Source of the DNA: Gammaproteobacteria bacterium
Lineage (GTDB): Bacteria; Pseudomonadota; Gammaproteobacteria; UWMA-0217
Length of the DNA stretch: 11,277 nt
Assembly (NCBI GenBank): GCA_027031685.1
Contig: JALVPS010000355.1
Location: forward strand, 1-11,277
Direction: 5' to 3'
Below are positions 1 to 5,909 of this stretch, piece by piece (positions within the stretch are counted from its first letter, which is position 1; each line of letters begins with the position of its first letter). The notes under the pieces are model-generated. The model made no database searches. It was not told where the DNA came from and was given only the letters and a program-made list of their open reading frames with translations. The position numbers and the translations under genes are program-made.

Positions 1-296
1 GGCGCCGAATAGCCCCCACCCCCTCCCGCCGCGGCGGGTCACGGCTTATGCCGGGGAACATCGCCATCCCCGGCAAGCACGAGCTGGGCTACGTGCTGAC
101 GCGCAGGCCCGAACCAAAACCGCAGGGTGGATCAGGCGAAGCAGATCCACCCCTCCGCATCCGAGATGGCCAGGATTTCGGCGGCTCCCTGCAGGGGCCG
201 TAGGTGTGTGGTCGCCGTCCCTTGCCCCTGCCGCAGATGCCCTATACATCTGACTCCCTTTCGAGCCGCAGTCGTTCGCCCATTGCGCATAAAAAT
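1..296. other. Gene-poor left end with no recognised gene
   Basis: No convincing gene is visible here. One plus-strand frame is open from the window edge to a TAG at 201-203 and contains an ATG at 48 (51 residues starting MPGNIAIPGKHELGYVL). I recognise no family in it and see no good ribosome binding site, and the dispersed-repeat palindrome at 125-152 lies inside it. It may be the tail of a decayed gene or chance. Around 285-330 the DNA becomes clearly more A/T-rich than its surroundings, just where the hicB remnant begins. A poor promoter-like pair (TTGCCC at 222-227, TATACA at 243-248, only 15 bases apart) could have served that gene. Together with the broken genes that follow, the stretch reads as a decaying accessory region. 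Confidence 0.4.
125..152. repeat. Dispersed palindromic repeat (GGGTGGAT ... ATCCACCC type)
   Basis: A perfect 9-bp inverted repeat, GGGTGGATC at 125-133 and GATCCACCC at 144-152, encloses a 10-base loop. The loop contains GCGAAGC (136-142), a sequence known to fold into an exceptionally stable DNA mini-hairpin. The overall pattern, GGGTGGAT with a GCGAAGC centre and ATCCACCC, resembles a palindrome scattered through intergenic DNA in many proteobacteria. I infer the family from memory of that pattern; a genome-wide copy count would settle it. There is no T-run on either side, so it is not an obvious terminator. Confidence 0.5.
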
Positions 297-498
297 ATGG
301 AAGTGATGTACGGCGAAAAACAGCGGAAAAGGCGGCTACCGGGTCGAGGTTCCGGCCACTCCGGGCCGTGTGTCGCAGGGCGAAACGATGAACGAGCCGA
401 TGGCCAACCTGCACGAGGCCATCGAGGGCTGCCTGTCGGTGGACATGGAGGACATTCCGGTATCCGAGACGGACAGGGTGCTGAAGATCGCCATTTGA
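297..498 (+). pseudogene. hicB: Frameshifted HicB-family antitoxin remnant
   Basis: The frame from 331 to the TGA at 496-498 reads GGYRVEVPATPGRVSQGET, then MANLHEAIEGCLSV, and ends VLKIAI. This is the HicB/UPF0150 core: a beta strand with VPATPG, then the SQGET turn, then the helix with HEAIEG. The expected N-terminus, MEVMYGEKQRK from the ATG at 297, is in another frame. The frames join if one A is removed from the AAAA run at 327-330, giving a product of about 66 residues. HicB proteins neutralise the HicA RNase toxin and often repress their own operon. The second half has no internal ATG early enough to keep the domain, so the gene is probably dead unless ribosomes slip or the base is a sequencing error. 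The family call is by motif recall. Confidence 0.65.
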
Positions 499-533
499 TG
501 AAGCTCGCCGGCATTGAGGAAGGCGAGCGGTAG
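498..533 (+). pseudogene. Eleven-codon stub at the HicA toxin position
   Basis: An ATG at 498-500 overlaps the TGA of the hicB remnant by one base and opens a frame of only 11 codons (MKLAGIEEGER) ending in TAG at 531-533. In hicBA operons the toxin gene commonly starts at or next to the antitoxin stop, with a short basic start such as MK. A normal HicA has about 60-80 residues with a catalytic histidine, and none of that is present. The stub could be the two ends of a hicA gene after an internal deletion, or chance coding after the toxin was lost. I cannot tell these apart. Confidence 0.25.
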
Positions 534-572
534 CCGGGGCCGCCTCCGGTCGGTCACCCGCCCCCGCCCGGC

Positions 573-581
573 TGCTACACT
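573..581 (+). promoter_or_regulatory. Extended -10 promoter of the mechanosensitive channel gene
   Basis: TGC followed by TACACT (573-581) is a good extended -10 element. No -35 hexamer is visible about 17 bases upstream, as expected for extended -10 promoters. The next start codon, at 590, lies only 8 bases after the hexamer, so transcription would begin at about the start codon itself and give a leaderless or nearly leaderless message. That fits the absence of a Shine-Dalgarno sequence (the bases before the ATG are CTCCCCGCCC). Confidence 0.45.
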
Positions 582-589
582 CCCCGCCC

Positions 590-3500
590 ATGAAGGCGCT
601 GCACGGGATCTGGATCGCCGCCATGCTGCTGGCCGTCCTGTGGCCGCCGGCCGGGCGGGCGGCGGACGAATCCACGGAGACGGCCGCGGCGGCGCCGGTG
701 ACGGACGAGACGCTGGCCGAGACGCGGGCGGCGCTGGCGCGGCTGCAGGCGCAGAAGCAGGCGCAACTGGCGCGGCTGCGCGACAGTGAGATCGACGAGG
801 ATCTGCTGGGGGTGGCGGAGCTGGAGATCGAGTCGGCGCGCGTCAAGCTGCAGAGCCTGCGCCTGGAGCTGGACAGCCTGCGCGCACGGGTGCGCGAGCT
901 GGCGGCGCAGATCGCCACGGTGGAGGAGAAGCAGCGCGAGATCCGGGCCAGGGCCGCCGCGCTGGACGACCGGACACGCAGCGAGATCCTGCAGAGCCTG
1001 GAGTCCACGCTGCAGTCGCTGCGACCGCAGTACGGGCGGCTGAGCGCGCGCCTGACGCGGCTGGAGACGCTGCTCAGCCTGCAACGCTCGCGCCTGCAGG
1101 TCCTGAAGCGCTGGCGCGACGAGCTGAAGGCGCGCCGCGCCCGCTATCTGGCGGAGCAGTCGCGCGAGAGCTGGGCCGCGCAGCGCCAGCGGCTGCTGGA
1201 CAGGCGCGCCGAGTGGCAGGCGAAGGCCCGGCGGCTGGAGGAGAAACTGGCCAGCCCGGGGCTGGGCGAGGCGCGCCGCTACCGCCTGCAGGTGGACAAG
1301 CTGCTGGCCGAGCAGGAGGCGGGCCTGATCGACCTGACACTGCGCCTGCACGACGTGCGCGAGCAGCTCAGCGCCCTGCACGAGGCCAGCGGCCGGCCCG
1401 ACCTGGACCTGACGCGCATCGACTCCCTGCAGCAGCAGACGGACAAGCTGCGCCGCCAGATCGGCGCCCTGGCCAGCCTGCTGGCCAGCCACCGGCAGCT
1501 GGTGGAGATGATGCTGGCGGTGAGCCGCGGCCGCAACGCCGGCCGCGACGTGCAGCGGCTGGAGGCGCTGCAGGCGCGGCTGGCGGAGAAGCAGGACACG
1601 CTGCGCCAGATGGACGAGGCGGTGACCGACATCGCCCGCCGCCTGGCCGCCAGCCGCGAGGCGCTGCGCCGGCGGGCCCTGTCCAGCCGCCATCCCTTCC
1701 CGCACACGCTGGCGCAGTGGCGGCAGGTGGCGGACGACCTGCTGCGCGTGGCGCCCCAGCATCTGGCCAGCCAGGCGCTGCTGTTGGGCGCGCGCCTGCG
1801 CGCGCTGACGCCCTGGCAGTGGAGCGGCTTCGCCCTGCTCACGGGCGTCTGGCTGGGGGCGCTGGCCTGGCTGCGGCGCCTGCTCCGCCGCCATCTGCGC
1901 CAGCCGGACCGGGCCGTCATGAGCTTCAGCCTGTGGGTGCTACAGCTGGCCGGCCAGTGGCTGCTGCGGCTGCTGTGGCTCCCGGCCCTGGGCGGCGTGC
2001 TCTACGGCCTGCTGCGGCTCGGCCGGGTGCCCCTGCGCGAGGTGTCGCTGCTGGTGGGGCTGTTCGCCGTGGCGGCGGTGTTCGCCCCGGCGCTGGTGCT
2101 GAACCGCCTGCTGTTCGAGCAGCGCGCGCACGGCATGGCCTGGTACGACCGGCCGCTGTTCGAGGGGCTGCGCCTGTCGCTGCTGCTGGGCGCGCTGCTG
2201 GTGGGCCTGGACGTGGTGGTGCACCAGTCGCCGGTGGACGCGCTCACGGTGGACACCATCGACCGCCTGCTCATGCTGGCCCTGCTGCTGCTGTCGGTGG
2301 TGCTGCTGTGGCGCCGCGCCACCATCCTCGCCTACCTGGCGCCGGTGCTGGAGGGCAGTCCGCGCCTGTTGCTGTTCGCGCGCCTGTTCGGCTGGCTGCT
2401 GCCCCTGTCGGGCCTGGTGACGGCGGCGGTGGGCTTTCTCGGCTACACGCTGCTGGCCTGGCAGATCGCCGCCTACGAGGGCAAGTTCCTGCTGGTGTTC
2501 GCCCTGTGGCTGGTGTTGCGCGCCAACCTGATCGACTTCTTCCACTGGCTGGAGCGGCGCGCCCTGCGCCACCTGCCCAACGGCTGGATCCTGTCGCAGG
2601 CGGTGCTGCAGCCGCTGCAGCTGGTGGCGCGCATCGCCCTGCTGCTGGGCGCACTGTGGACGCTGCTGTGGCTGTGGGGGCTGCCGGCCAATCCGCGCTT
2701 CCAGGCCTGGCTGCGCGGCATGGTGCACTACCCGCTGTTCAGCGTGGGCGGCACCACCATCACGCCGCTGGCCCTGCTGGTGGCGGCCATCGTGGTGGGG
2801 GTGTTCATGTGGGCCACGCGCTGGAGCCGGGAGTTCGCCTACCGCTGGCTGTTCCGTCACGTGCGCGACCACGGCGCGCGCAACAGCCTGGCCGTGTTCA
2901 CGCAGTACACGGTGGCGGTGATCGGCATCTTCACCCTGCTCAAGGCGGTGGGCATCGACCTGACCGCCCTGGCCGTGCTGGCCGGCGCCATCGGCGTGGG
3001 CATCGGCTTCGGCCTGCAGACCATCGCCAACAACTTCATCAGCGGCATCCTGCTGCTCATCGAGCGCCCCATGCGCACCGGCGACATCGTCAACATCGGC
3101 AGCGCCGAGGGCCGCGTGACGCGCATCGGCATCCGCTCGCTCACGGTGCGCACCTGGGACAACATGGAGGTGATCATCCCCAACACCGAGGCCATCACCG
3201 CGCCGTTCGTGAACTGGACCCATCTGGACACCATCGTGCGCGTGGTGGTGATGGTGGGCATCAGCTACGACGACGACCCGCACCGGGCACGCGAGCTGGT
3301 GCTGTCCATCCTGGACGCCAACCCGGCGGTGGTGGAGCACCCCGAACCCGAGGTGTACCTGCACGACTTCGGCGACTCGTCGGTGGACCTGCGCGTGCAG
3401 TTCTTCGTGGACGTCTCGCGCCACAGCCGCCTGCAGGTGCAATCCGAGGTGCTGTTCGCCATCTGGGACGCCTTCGCCGAGGCGGGCATCGAGATCCCCT

Positions 3501-3634
3501 TCCCGCAGCGCGACCTGCACATCCGCGACCTGCCGGCCGGCATGGCGCCGCCGGCACGGGCCGGACATGGCGACGGCGCCGCGCGGGCGCCGTCGGAGGG
3601 GGAGGACGATCGGGCCGGGCCGGCCGTCAGATGA
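590..3634 (+). CDS. MscK/MscM-type mechanosensitive channel (MscS superfamily)
   Basis: This inner-membrane tension-gated channel releases solutes on hypo-osmotic shock. The 1014 residues show, in order: a signal peptide (1-24, cleavage after GRA); a long Leu/Arg/Gln/Glu-rich coiled-coil periplasmic region (about 35-365) like the MscS_porin domain; about 11 hydrophobic segments (about 400-830); and a C-terminal MscS domain. The pore-lining helix carries AGAIGVGIGFGLQTIANN at about 798-815, with the Gly/Ala spacing typical of MscS. It is followed by the beta domain (VIIPNTEAITAPFVNW) and an alpha-beta domain ending near IPFPQRDLHI. A polar tail rich in Ala, Gly and Glu (about 981-1014) extends past the usual end. 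E. coli MscK and MscM are slightly longer but have the same plan. The start is chosen for the signal peptide; no Shine-Dalgarno is visible. The 3' end overlaps the convergent anti-sigma gene by 8 bases. The sequence does not separate MscK from MscM. Confidence 0.93.
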   Translation: MKALHGIWIAAMLLAVLWPPAGRAADESTETAAAAPVTDETLAETRAALARLQAQKQAQLARLRDSEIDEDLLGVAELEIESARVKLQSLRLELDSLRARVRELAAQIATVEEKQREIRARAAALDDRTRSEILQSLESTLQSLRPQYGRLSARLTRLETLLSLQRSRLQVLKRWRDELKARRARYLAEQSRESWAAQRQRLLDRRAEWQAKARRLEEKLASPGLGEARRYRLQVDKLLAEQEAGLIDLTLRLHDVREQLSALHEASGRPDLDLTRIDSLQQQTDKLRRQIGALASLLASHRQLVEMMLAVSRGRNAGRDVQRLEALQARLAEKQDTLRQMDEAVTDIARRLAASREALRRRALSSRHPFPHTLAQWRQVADDLLRVAPQHLASQALLLGARLRALTPWQWSGFALLTGVWLGALAWLRRLLRRHLRQPDRAVMSFSLWVLQLAGQWLLRLLWLPALGGVLYGLLRLGRVPLREVSLLVGLFAVAAVFAPALVLNRLLFEQRAHGMAWYDRPLFEGLRLSLLLGALLVGLDVVVHQSPVDALTVDTIDRLLMLALLLLSVVLLWRRATILAYLAPVLEGSPRLLLFARLFGWLLPLSGLVTAAVGFLGYTLLAWQIAAYEGKFLLVFALWLVLRANLIDFFHWLERRALRHLPNGWILSQAVLQPLQLVARIALLLGALWTLLWLWGLPANPRFQAWLRGMVHYPLFSVGGTTITPLALLVAAIVVGVFMWATRWSREFAYRWLFRHVRDHGARNSLAVFTQYTVAVIGIFTLLKAVGIDLTALAVLAGAIGVGIGFGLQTIANNFISGILLLIERPMRTGDIVNIGSAEGRVTRIGIRSLTVRTWDNMEVIIPNTEAITAPFVNWTHLDTIVRVVVMVGISYDDDPHRARELVLSILDANPAVVEHPEPEVYLHDFGDSSVDLRVQFFVDVSRHSRLQVQSEVLFAIWDAFAEAGIEIPFPQRDLHIRDLPAGMAPPARAGHGDGAARAPSEGEDDRAGPAVR

Positions 3635-4352
3635 AGTCGATGCACTTGCCCTTGTACATCATGGGGCCGCTGGGCCGGTCCATGTCCTTGCGGTCCATGG
3701 GCTCGGGGGTGACGGCGAACATCTTGGCGCCCTCGATGCGCCGCCACTGCGGCTTGCTGAGCTTGAAGGTGGCCTCCATGCGGTCCACGGGCACGGCGGC
3801 CACCGGCACCATGTGCCCGTCCGGCTCGTGGATGGCCCACAGCTGCAGCTTGCGCCCTGGCGGCACCTGCGGTTTCTGGGTGAGCCGCACCACCACCACC
3901 CGTTTCCGCTGGTCGCCCAGGGTGACCATCATCGGCTGGTTGGCGCTGCTCTCCAGCACCGCCACGTAGCTGGGCAGCGGCATCCGCGGGCTCAGGCGCG
4001 GCCACAGCAGCACCGCCACCAGGGCCACGCCCAGCAAGGCGGTGGCCCCGCGCCAGAAGCCCAGCGCCTGCCACCAGGGGCGGCGCGCGCCGTCATCGGC
4101 GAAGGCAGCCGCCTCCGGCAGGCGCTCGCGGATGGCACGCCACACGGCCGGGTCGGGCCGCTCGGGGGGCACCGCCTCGCCCAGCGGGTTGAGGCGCGCC
4201 TCCCACACCTCCACGGCGTAGCGGATGTAGGGCCGCTCGCGCACCAGCCGCTCGAAGCGGGCCCGGGCGCGGCCGCGCAGCGTGCCGAGCACGTACTCGG
4301 CGGCCAGCCGCTCGTACAGCTCCGGGTTCTGGTATCGCCTCACTCCAGACAT
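3627..4352 (-). CDS. RskA-type membrane-bound anti-sigma factor
   Basis: This 241-residue protein is predicted to hold the adjacent ECF sigma factor at the membrane. Residues 1-80 form the cytosolic anti-sigma domain (AEYVLGTLRGRARARFERL at about 18-36), which has no cysteine and so lacks the zinc-binding HxxxCxxC motif of ZAS proteins. A membrane helix spans about 99-118 (FWRGATALLGVALVAVLLWP). The periplasmic part matches the RskA C-terminal domain: LQLWAIHEPDGHMVPV (about 169-184), a second strand pair, then MFAVTPEP and PSGPMMYKGKCI near the end. Its start overlaps the sigma gene stop by 13 bases, which implies co-transcription and probably translational coupling. GAGAGG and GAGAAG precede the ATG. 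Release of sigma would probably need proteolysis of this protein, as for other RskA proteins, but the signal is unknown. The gene ends tail to tail with the channel gene, with an 8-base overlap. Confidence 0.88.
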   Translation of the reverse strand: MSGVRRYQNPELYERLAAEYVLGTLRGRARARFERLVRERPYIRYAVEVWEARLNPLGEAVPPERPDPAVWRAIRERLPEAAAFADDGARRPWWQALGFWRGATALLGVALVAVLLWPRLSPRMPLPSYVAVLESSANQPMMVTLGDQRKRVVVVRLTQKPQVPPGRKLQLWAIHEPDGHMVPVAAVPVDRMEATFKLSKPQWRRIEGAKMFAVTPEPMDRKDMDRPSGPMMYKGKCIDFI

Positions 4353-4888
4353 CTTCTCAACCTCTCGATGCCGCGCCGGACCCACGCCTTGACCGTGCCG
4401 AGCGGAGAGCCCAACTTGCGGGCGATCTCCTCGTGGGTCTGGCCGTAGTAGTAGGCCATCAGGATCGATTGCCGCTGCTTTTCCTGCAGCGCGTCCAGGC
4501 AGTCCATGACGCGCCGCGCGGCGAGGCTCAGCCCGGCCACGTCGCTGGGCGCCAGATCGTCGCTCGCGAAATCCATGCCCTCGTATTCCATGTCCACCTC
4601 CTGCGGCCGGGCGCGCCGCTGACGCAGCAGGTCCAGGCAGCGATTGCGCACCACGGTGGTCATCCAGGTCATGGCCGTGGCGCGCCGGGGATCGAAGCTG
4701 GCGGCGCTGCGCCAGATCTTCAAGTAGCCGTCCTGCAGTGCCTCCTCCGCCAGTGAGCGGGTGCGCAACAACCGCAGACAGACCGCGTAGAGCCGGGGGG
4801 AGGTACGTTCGTAGAGGCGGGCAAAGGCCTGCTGGTCGCCCTGCGCGCACAGGGCCAACAGCTCCGCGTAGGGGTCGGTGTCGGACAT
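4340..4888 (-). CDS. ECF-family RNA polymerase sigma factor
   Basis: This 182-residue sigma factor has only regions 2 and 4, the ECF plan. Region 2 covers about 17-90, with EEALQDGYLKIWRSAASFDP (about 48-67) and WMTTVVRNRCLDLLRQRR (75-92), the core-binding and -10-recognition helices. A short acidic linker (about 97-118) follows. Region 4 (about 127-182) has a helix-turn-helix, THEEIARKLGSPLGTVKAWV (151-170), for the -35 element. I chose the ATG at 4888 because AAGGA lies 8 bases upstream and the ECF homology begins there; the frame stays open further upstream (ATG at 4969) without family resemblance. Pairing with an RskA-type anti-sigma places it near the SigK-like ECF groups. I see no copy of a recognisable ECF promoter in front of it, so autoregulation is not demonstrated. 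Target genes are unknown. Confidence 0.92.
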   Translation of the reverse strand: MSDTDPYAELLALCAQGDQQAFARLYERTSPRLYAVCLRLLRTRSLAEEALQDGYLKIWRSAASFDPRRATAMTWMTTVVRNRCLDLLRQRRARPQEVDMEYEGMDFASDDLAPSDVAGLSLAARRVMDCLDALQEKQRQSILMAYYYGQTHEEIARKLGSPLGTVKAWVRRGIERLRRCLE

Positions 4889-4926
4889 GCCGCCATCCTT
4901 CGTTGGGGGTTGCCGGAACGCCTGCG

Positions 4927-4935
4927 ATGTTAGCA
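4927..4935 (-). promoter_or_regulatory. Candidate extended -10 promoter of the sigma/anti-sigma operon
   Basis: On the minus strand TGC is followed directly by TAACAT, a fair extended -10 element. It would start transcription near 4920 and leave a leader of about 32 bases that contains the AAGGA ribosome binding site. There is no clear -35. It looks like a housekeeping promoter, not an ECF-type one, so basal expression would not depend on the sigma factor itself. This is a prediction from the motif only. Confidence 0.35.
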
Positions 4936-5052
4936 CGCGCTCCACCGACCGACGGTCTGGCTGCTGCAAGGTCCTGCCTCTCGTACCACTTCCGCTCTAC
5001 CCTCCCATACGGGGCGGCCAGGCGGCAGGATGCAGGGCCTGGGGAGGAGAAA

Positions 5053-5133
5053 ATCGGGATTTGGGGGCGGTCAGGTTGCCCGACCGAGCCCCTTAATACA
5101 CCACCCGGCGCGGCTCCGCACCGGGTGGTTCGG
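5053..5133 (-). ncRNA. Degenerate group II intron 3' end (domains V-VI-like)
   Basis: On the minus strand the sequence starts CCGAACCACCCGGTGCGG, folds into a hairpin with a 9-bp lower stem (5100-5108 with 5121-5129) capped by GAGC, continues GTGTATTAAGGGG, forms a second hairpin (5064-5092) and ends AAATCCCGAT. Many bacterial group II introns end with a GAACCGCC...GGTGGTGTG domain V, then a GC-rich domain VI, then a TACCCGAT-like 3' end, and the resemblance is close in order and spacing. Both stems have an A.C mismatch on the plus strand that becomes a G.U pair on the minus strand, which supports a minus-strand RNA. Against it: the two-base domain V bulge is missing, and no reverse transcriptase/maturase gene lies upstream, where the thioredoxin-fold gene ends about 120 bases away. 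It is best read as a fragment; two unrelated leader hairpins are the alternative. Confidence 0.4.
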
Positions 5134-5185
5134 AAAGTCGAAGGCACGAGAGGCGCAACACGCCCGGTCGATCGAAGAAAGCGAT

Positions 5186-5230
5186 CGGCATCACGGCACC
5201 AGGCCGCTCGCCCCTGGTGCCGTGATGCCG
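5186..5230 (-). terminator. Terminator-like hairpin after the thioredoxin-fold gene
   Basis: A perfect 18-bp inverted repeat (5186-5203 and 5213-5230) with a 9-base loop begins 19 bases after the stop codon of the thioredoxin-fold gene. On the minus strand it is followed by GATCGCTTTCTTCGATCG, a short and interrupted T-rich tract. The stem is long enough to end transcription, although the T-tract is weak. It would insulate the sigma-factor operon from the upstream genes. Confidence 0.6.
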
Positions 5231-5249
5231 CCCCGTCGGTCGCGCCGCG

Positions 5250-5828
5250 TTACCCGTAATAGTCCGGCTCGTTGCCGGCCTTCCACTTGATGTTGCAGCC
5301 CAGGCTGGGTTTCTGGTCTTCGGCGGGTTTTTCGCCACGCAGGACGGCGTCGGCGGCGGCGCGCAGGTCAGCGCCGGTGACGGGGGCGTCGTTGCGCGGG
5401 CGGGCGTCGTCGAACTGGCCGCGGTAGACGAGCTTGCCGTCGGCGTCGAAGAGGAAGAAGTCGGGGGTGCAGGCGGCGCGGTAGGTCTTGGCGATCTCCT
5501 GGCTCTCGTCGAACAGGTAGGGGAAAGGGAAGTCCTTGGCGCGGGCCATTTCGACCATTTTTTCCGGGCTGTCGTCCGGGTAGTTGGCCACGTCGTTGGC
5601 GTTGATGGCCACCATCTGCAGGCCCTTGGGGATGTATTCGCGGGCGAAGTCGAGCAGGCCGTCCAGGATGTGCAGCACGTAGGGGCAGTGGTTGCACATG
5701 AACACCACCAGCAGCGGCTTGCCGCGGAAGTCGTCCAGGGAGACGGTCTTGCCGGTGAGCGGCTCGGGCAGGGCGAAGTGGGGGGCGGGGGTGCCCAGTT
5801 CCAGCATGGTGGAGGGGGTTCTGGCCAT
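5250..5828 (-). CDS. Thioredoxin-fold redoxin with CNHC active site
   Basis: This 192-residue protein belongs to the thioredoxin-like AhpC/TSA-redoxin superfamily. It opens with LGTPAPHFALPEPLTGKTVSL (about 11-31), the redoxin N-terminal strand. The active-site segment is VVFMCNHCPYV (about 41-51), where C45 and C48 form a CxxC of type CNHC. The cis-proline region is AACTPDFFLFDADGKLVYRG (118-137), with an extra cysteine at 120. There is no signal peptide or membrane helix, so it should be cytosolic, unlike ResA or TlpA. CNHC-type proteins of this length are common in proteobacteria, but their exact substrates are unsettled; thiol-disulphide exchange or peroxide reduction is inferred. AAGGAG lies 6 bases before the ATG at 5828. 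It is transcribed in the same direction as the hydrolase-OsmC gene, 81 bases downstream of it, and ends at a strong hairpin. Confidence 0.88.
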   Translation of the reverse strand: MARTPSTMLELGTPAPHFALPEPLTGKTVSLDDFRGKPLLVVFMCNHCPYVLHILDGLLDFAREYIPKGLQMVAINANDVANYPDDSPEKMVEMARAKDFPFPYLFDESQEIAKTYRAACTPDFFLFDADGKLVYRGQFDDARPRNDAPVTGADLRAAADAVLRGEKPAEDQKPSLGCNIKWKAGNEPDYYG

Positions 5829-5865
5829 GGTCGCTCCTTGGTCGGTGTGGATTCGGTGAGGGGCA

Positions 5866-5871
5866 ATGATA
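5866..5871 (-). promoter_or_regulatory. Candidate -10 of the thioredoxin-fold gene
   Basis: TATCAT on the minus strand (5871 to 5866) sits 37 bases before the start codon, in otherwise very GC-rich DNA. It would give a leader of about 30 bases carrying the AAGGAG site. No good -35 is present. If real, the gene can be expressed separately from the upstream hydrolase-OsmC gene. Confidence 0.3.
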
Positions 5872-5885
5872 GCCCGGCGCCGGCG

Positions 5886-5909
5886 CGGGGCGGGAATACC
5901 CGCGCCCCG
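5886..5909 (-). terminator. GC-rich hairpin after the hydrolase-OsmC gene
   Basis: Just beyond the stop codon of the hydrolase-OsmC gene an imperfect inverted repeat pairs CGGGGC and GGG on one side with CCC and GCCCCG on the other, with a two-base bulge and a four-base AATA loop. No T-tract follows on the minus strand, so it is at best a weak or Rho-assisted terminator or an mRNA 3'-end stabiliser. Confidence 0.3.

Larger units (their letters stand above)
4889..5249. other. 361-bp intergenic region with promoter, hairpins and terminator
   Basis: No gene is supported here. Read along the minus strand, it holds the terminator-like hairpin of the thioredoxin-fold gene (5186-5230), then two hairpins resembling group II intron domains V and VI (5100-5129 and 5064-5092), then about 130 bases leading to a candidate promoter and the sigma-factor start. 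Minus-strand frames run through parts of it, but only as extensions of neighbouring genes without family similarity. Direct copies of the palindrome CGATCG occur at 5169-5174 and 5182-5187, next to the terminator stem. Confidence 0.6.

Noticed and set aside
48..203. A 51-residue plus-strand frame starting at ATG 48
   Set aside because: It matches no family I recognise, has no clear ribosome binding site, contains the dispersed palindrome and stays open to the window edge, so it is not reported as a gene.
1940..3568. Long minus-strand frame opposite the channel gene
   Set aside because: It is rich in His, Gln and Val with no recognisable domain, as expected for the complement of a Leu/Val-rich GC-biased gene.
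1213..3969. Very long alternative plus-strand frame across the channel gene
   Set aside because: It is an Ala/Gly/Pro/Arg-rich shadow of a high-GC gene. The frame at 590-3634 has the signal peptide, membrane helices and MscS motifs.
4353..5147. Upstream extension of the anti-sigma frame to 506 residues
   Set aside because: The extension lies over the sigma factor gene in another frame and shows no family similarity; the anti-sigma domain starts at 4352.
5829..5909. Hydrolase-OsmC and redoxin genes as a certain operon
   Set aside because: They are co-directional and only 81 bases apart, but a hairpin follows the first gene and a candidate -10 precedes the second, so separate transcription is equally possible.
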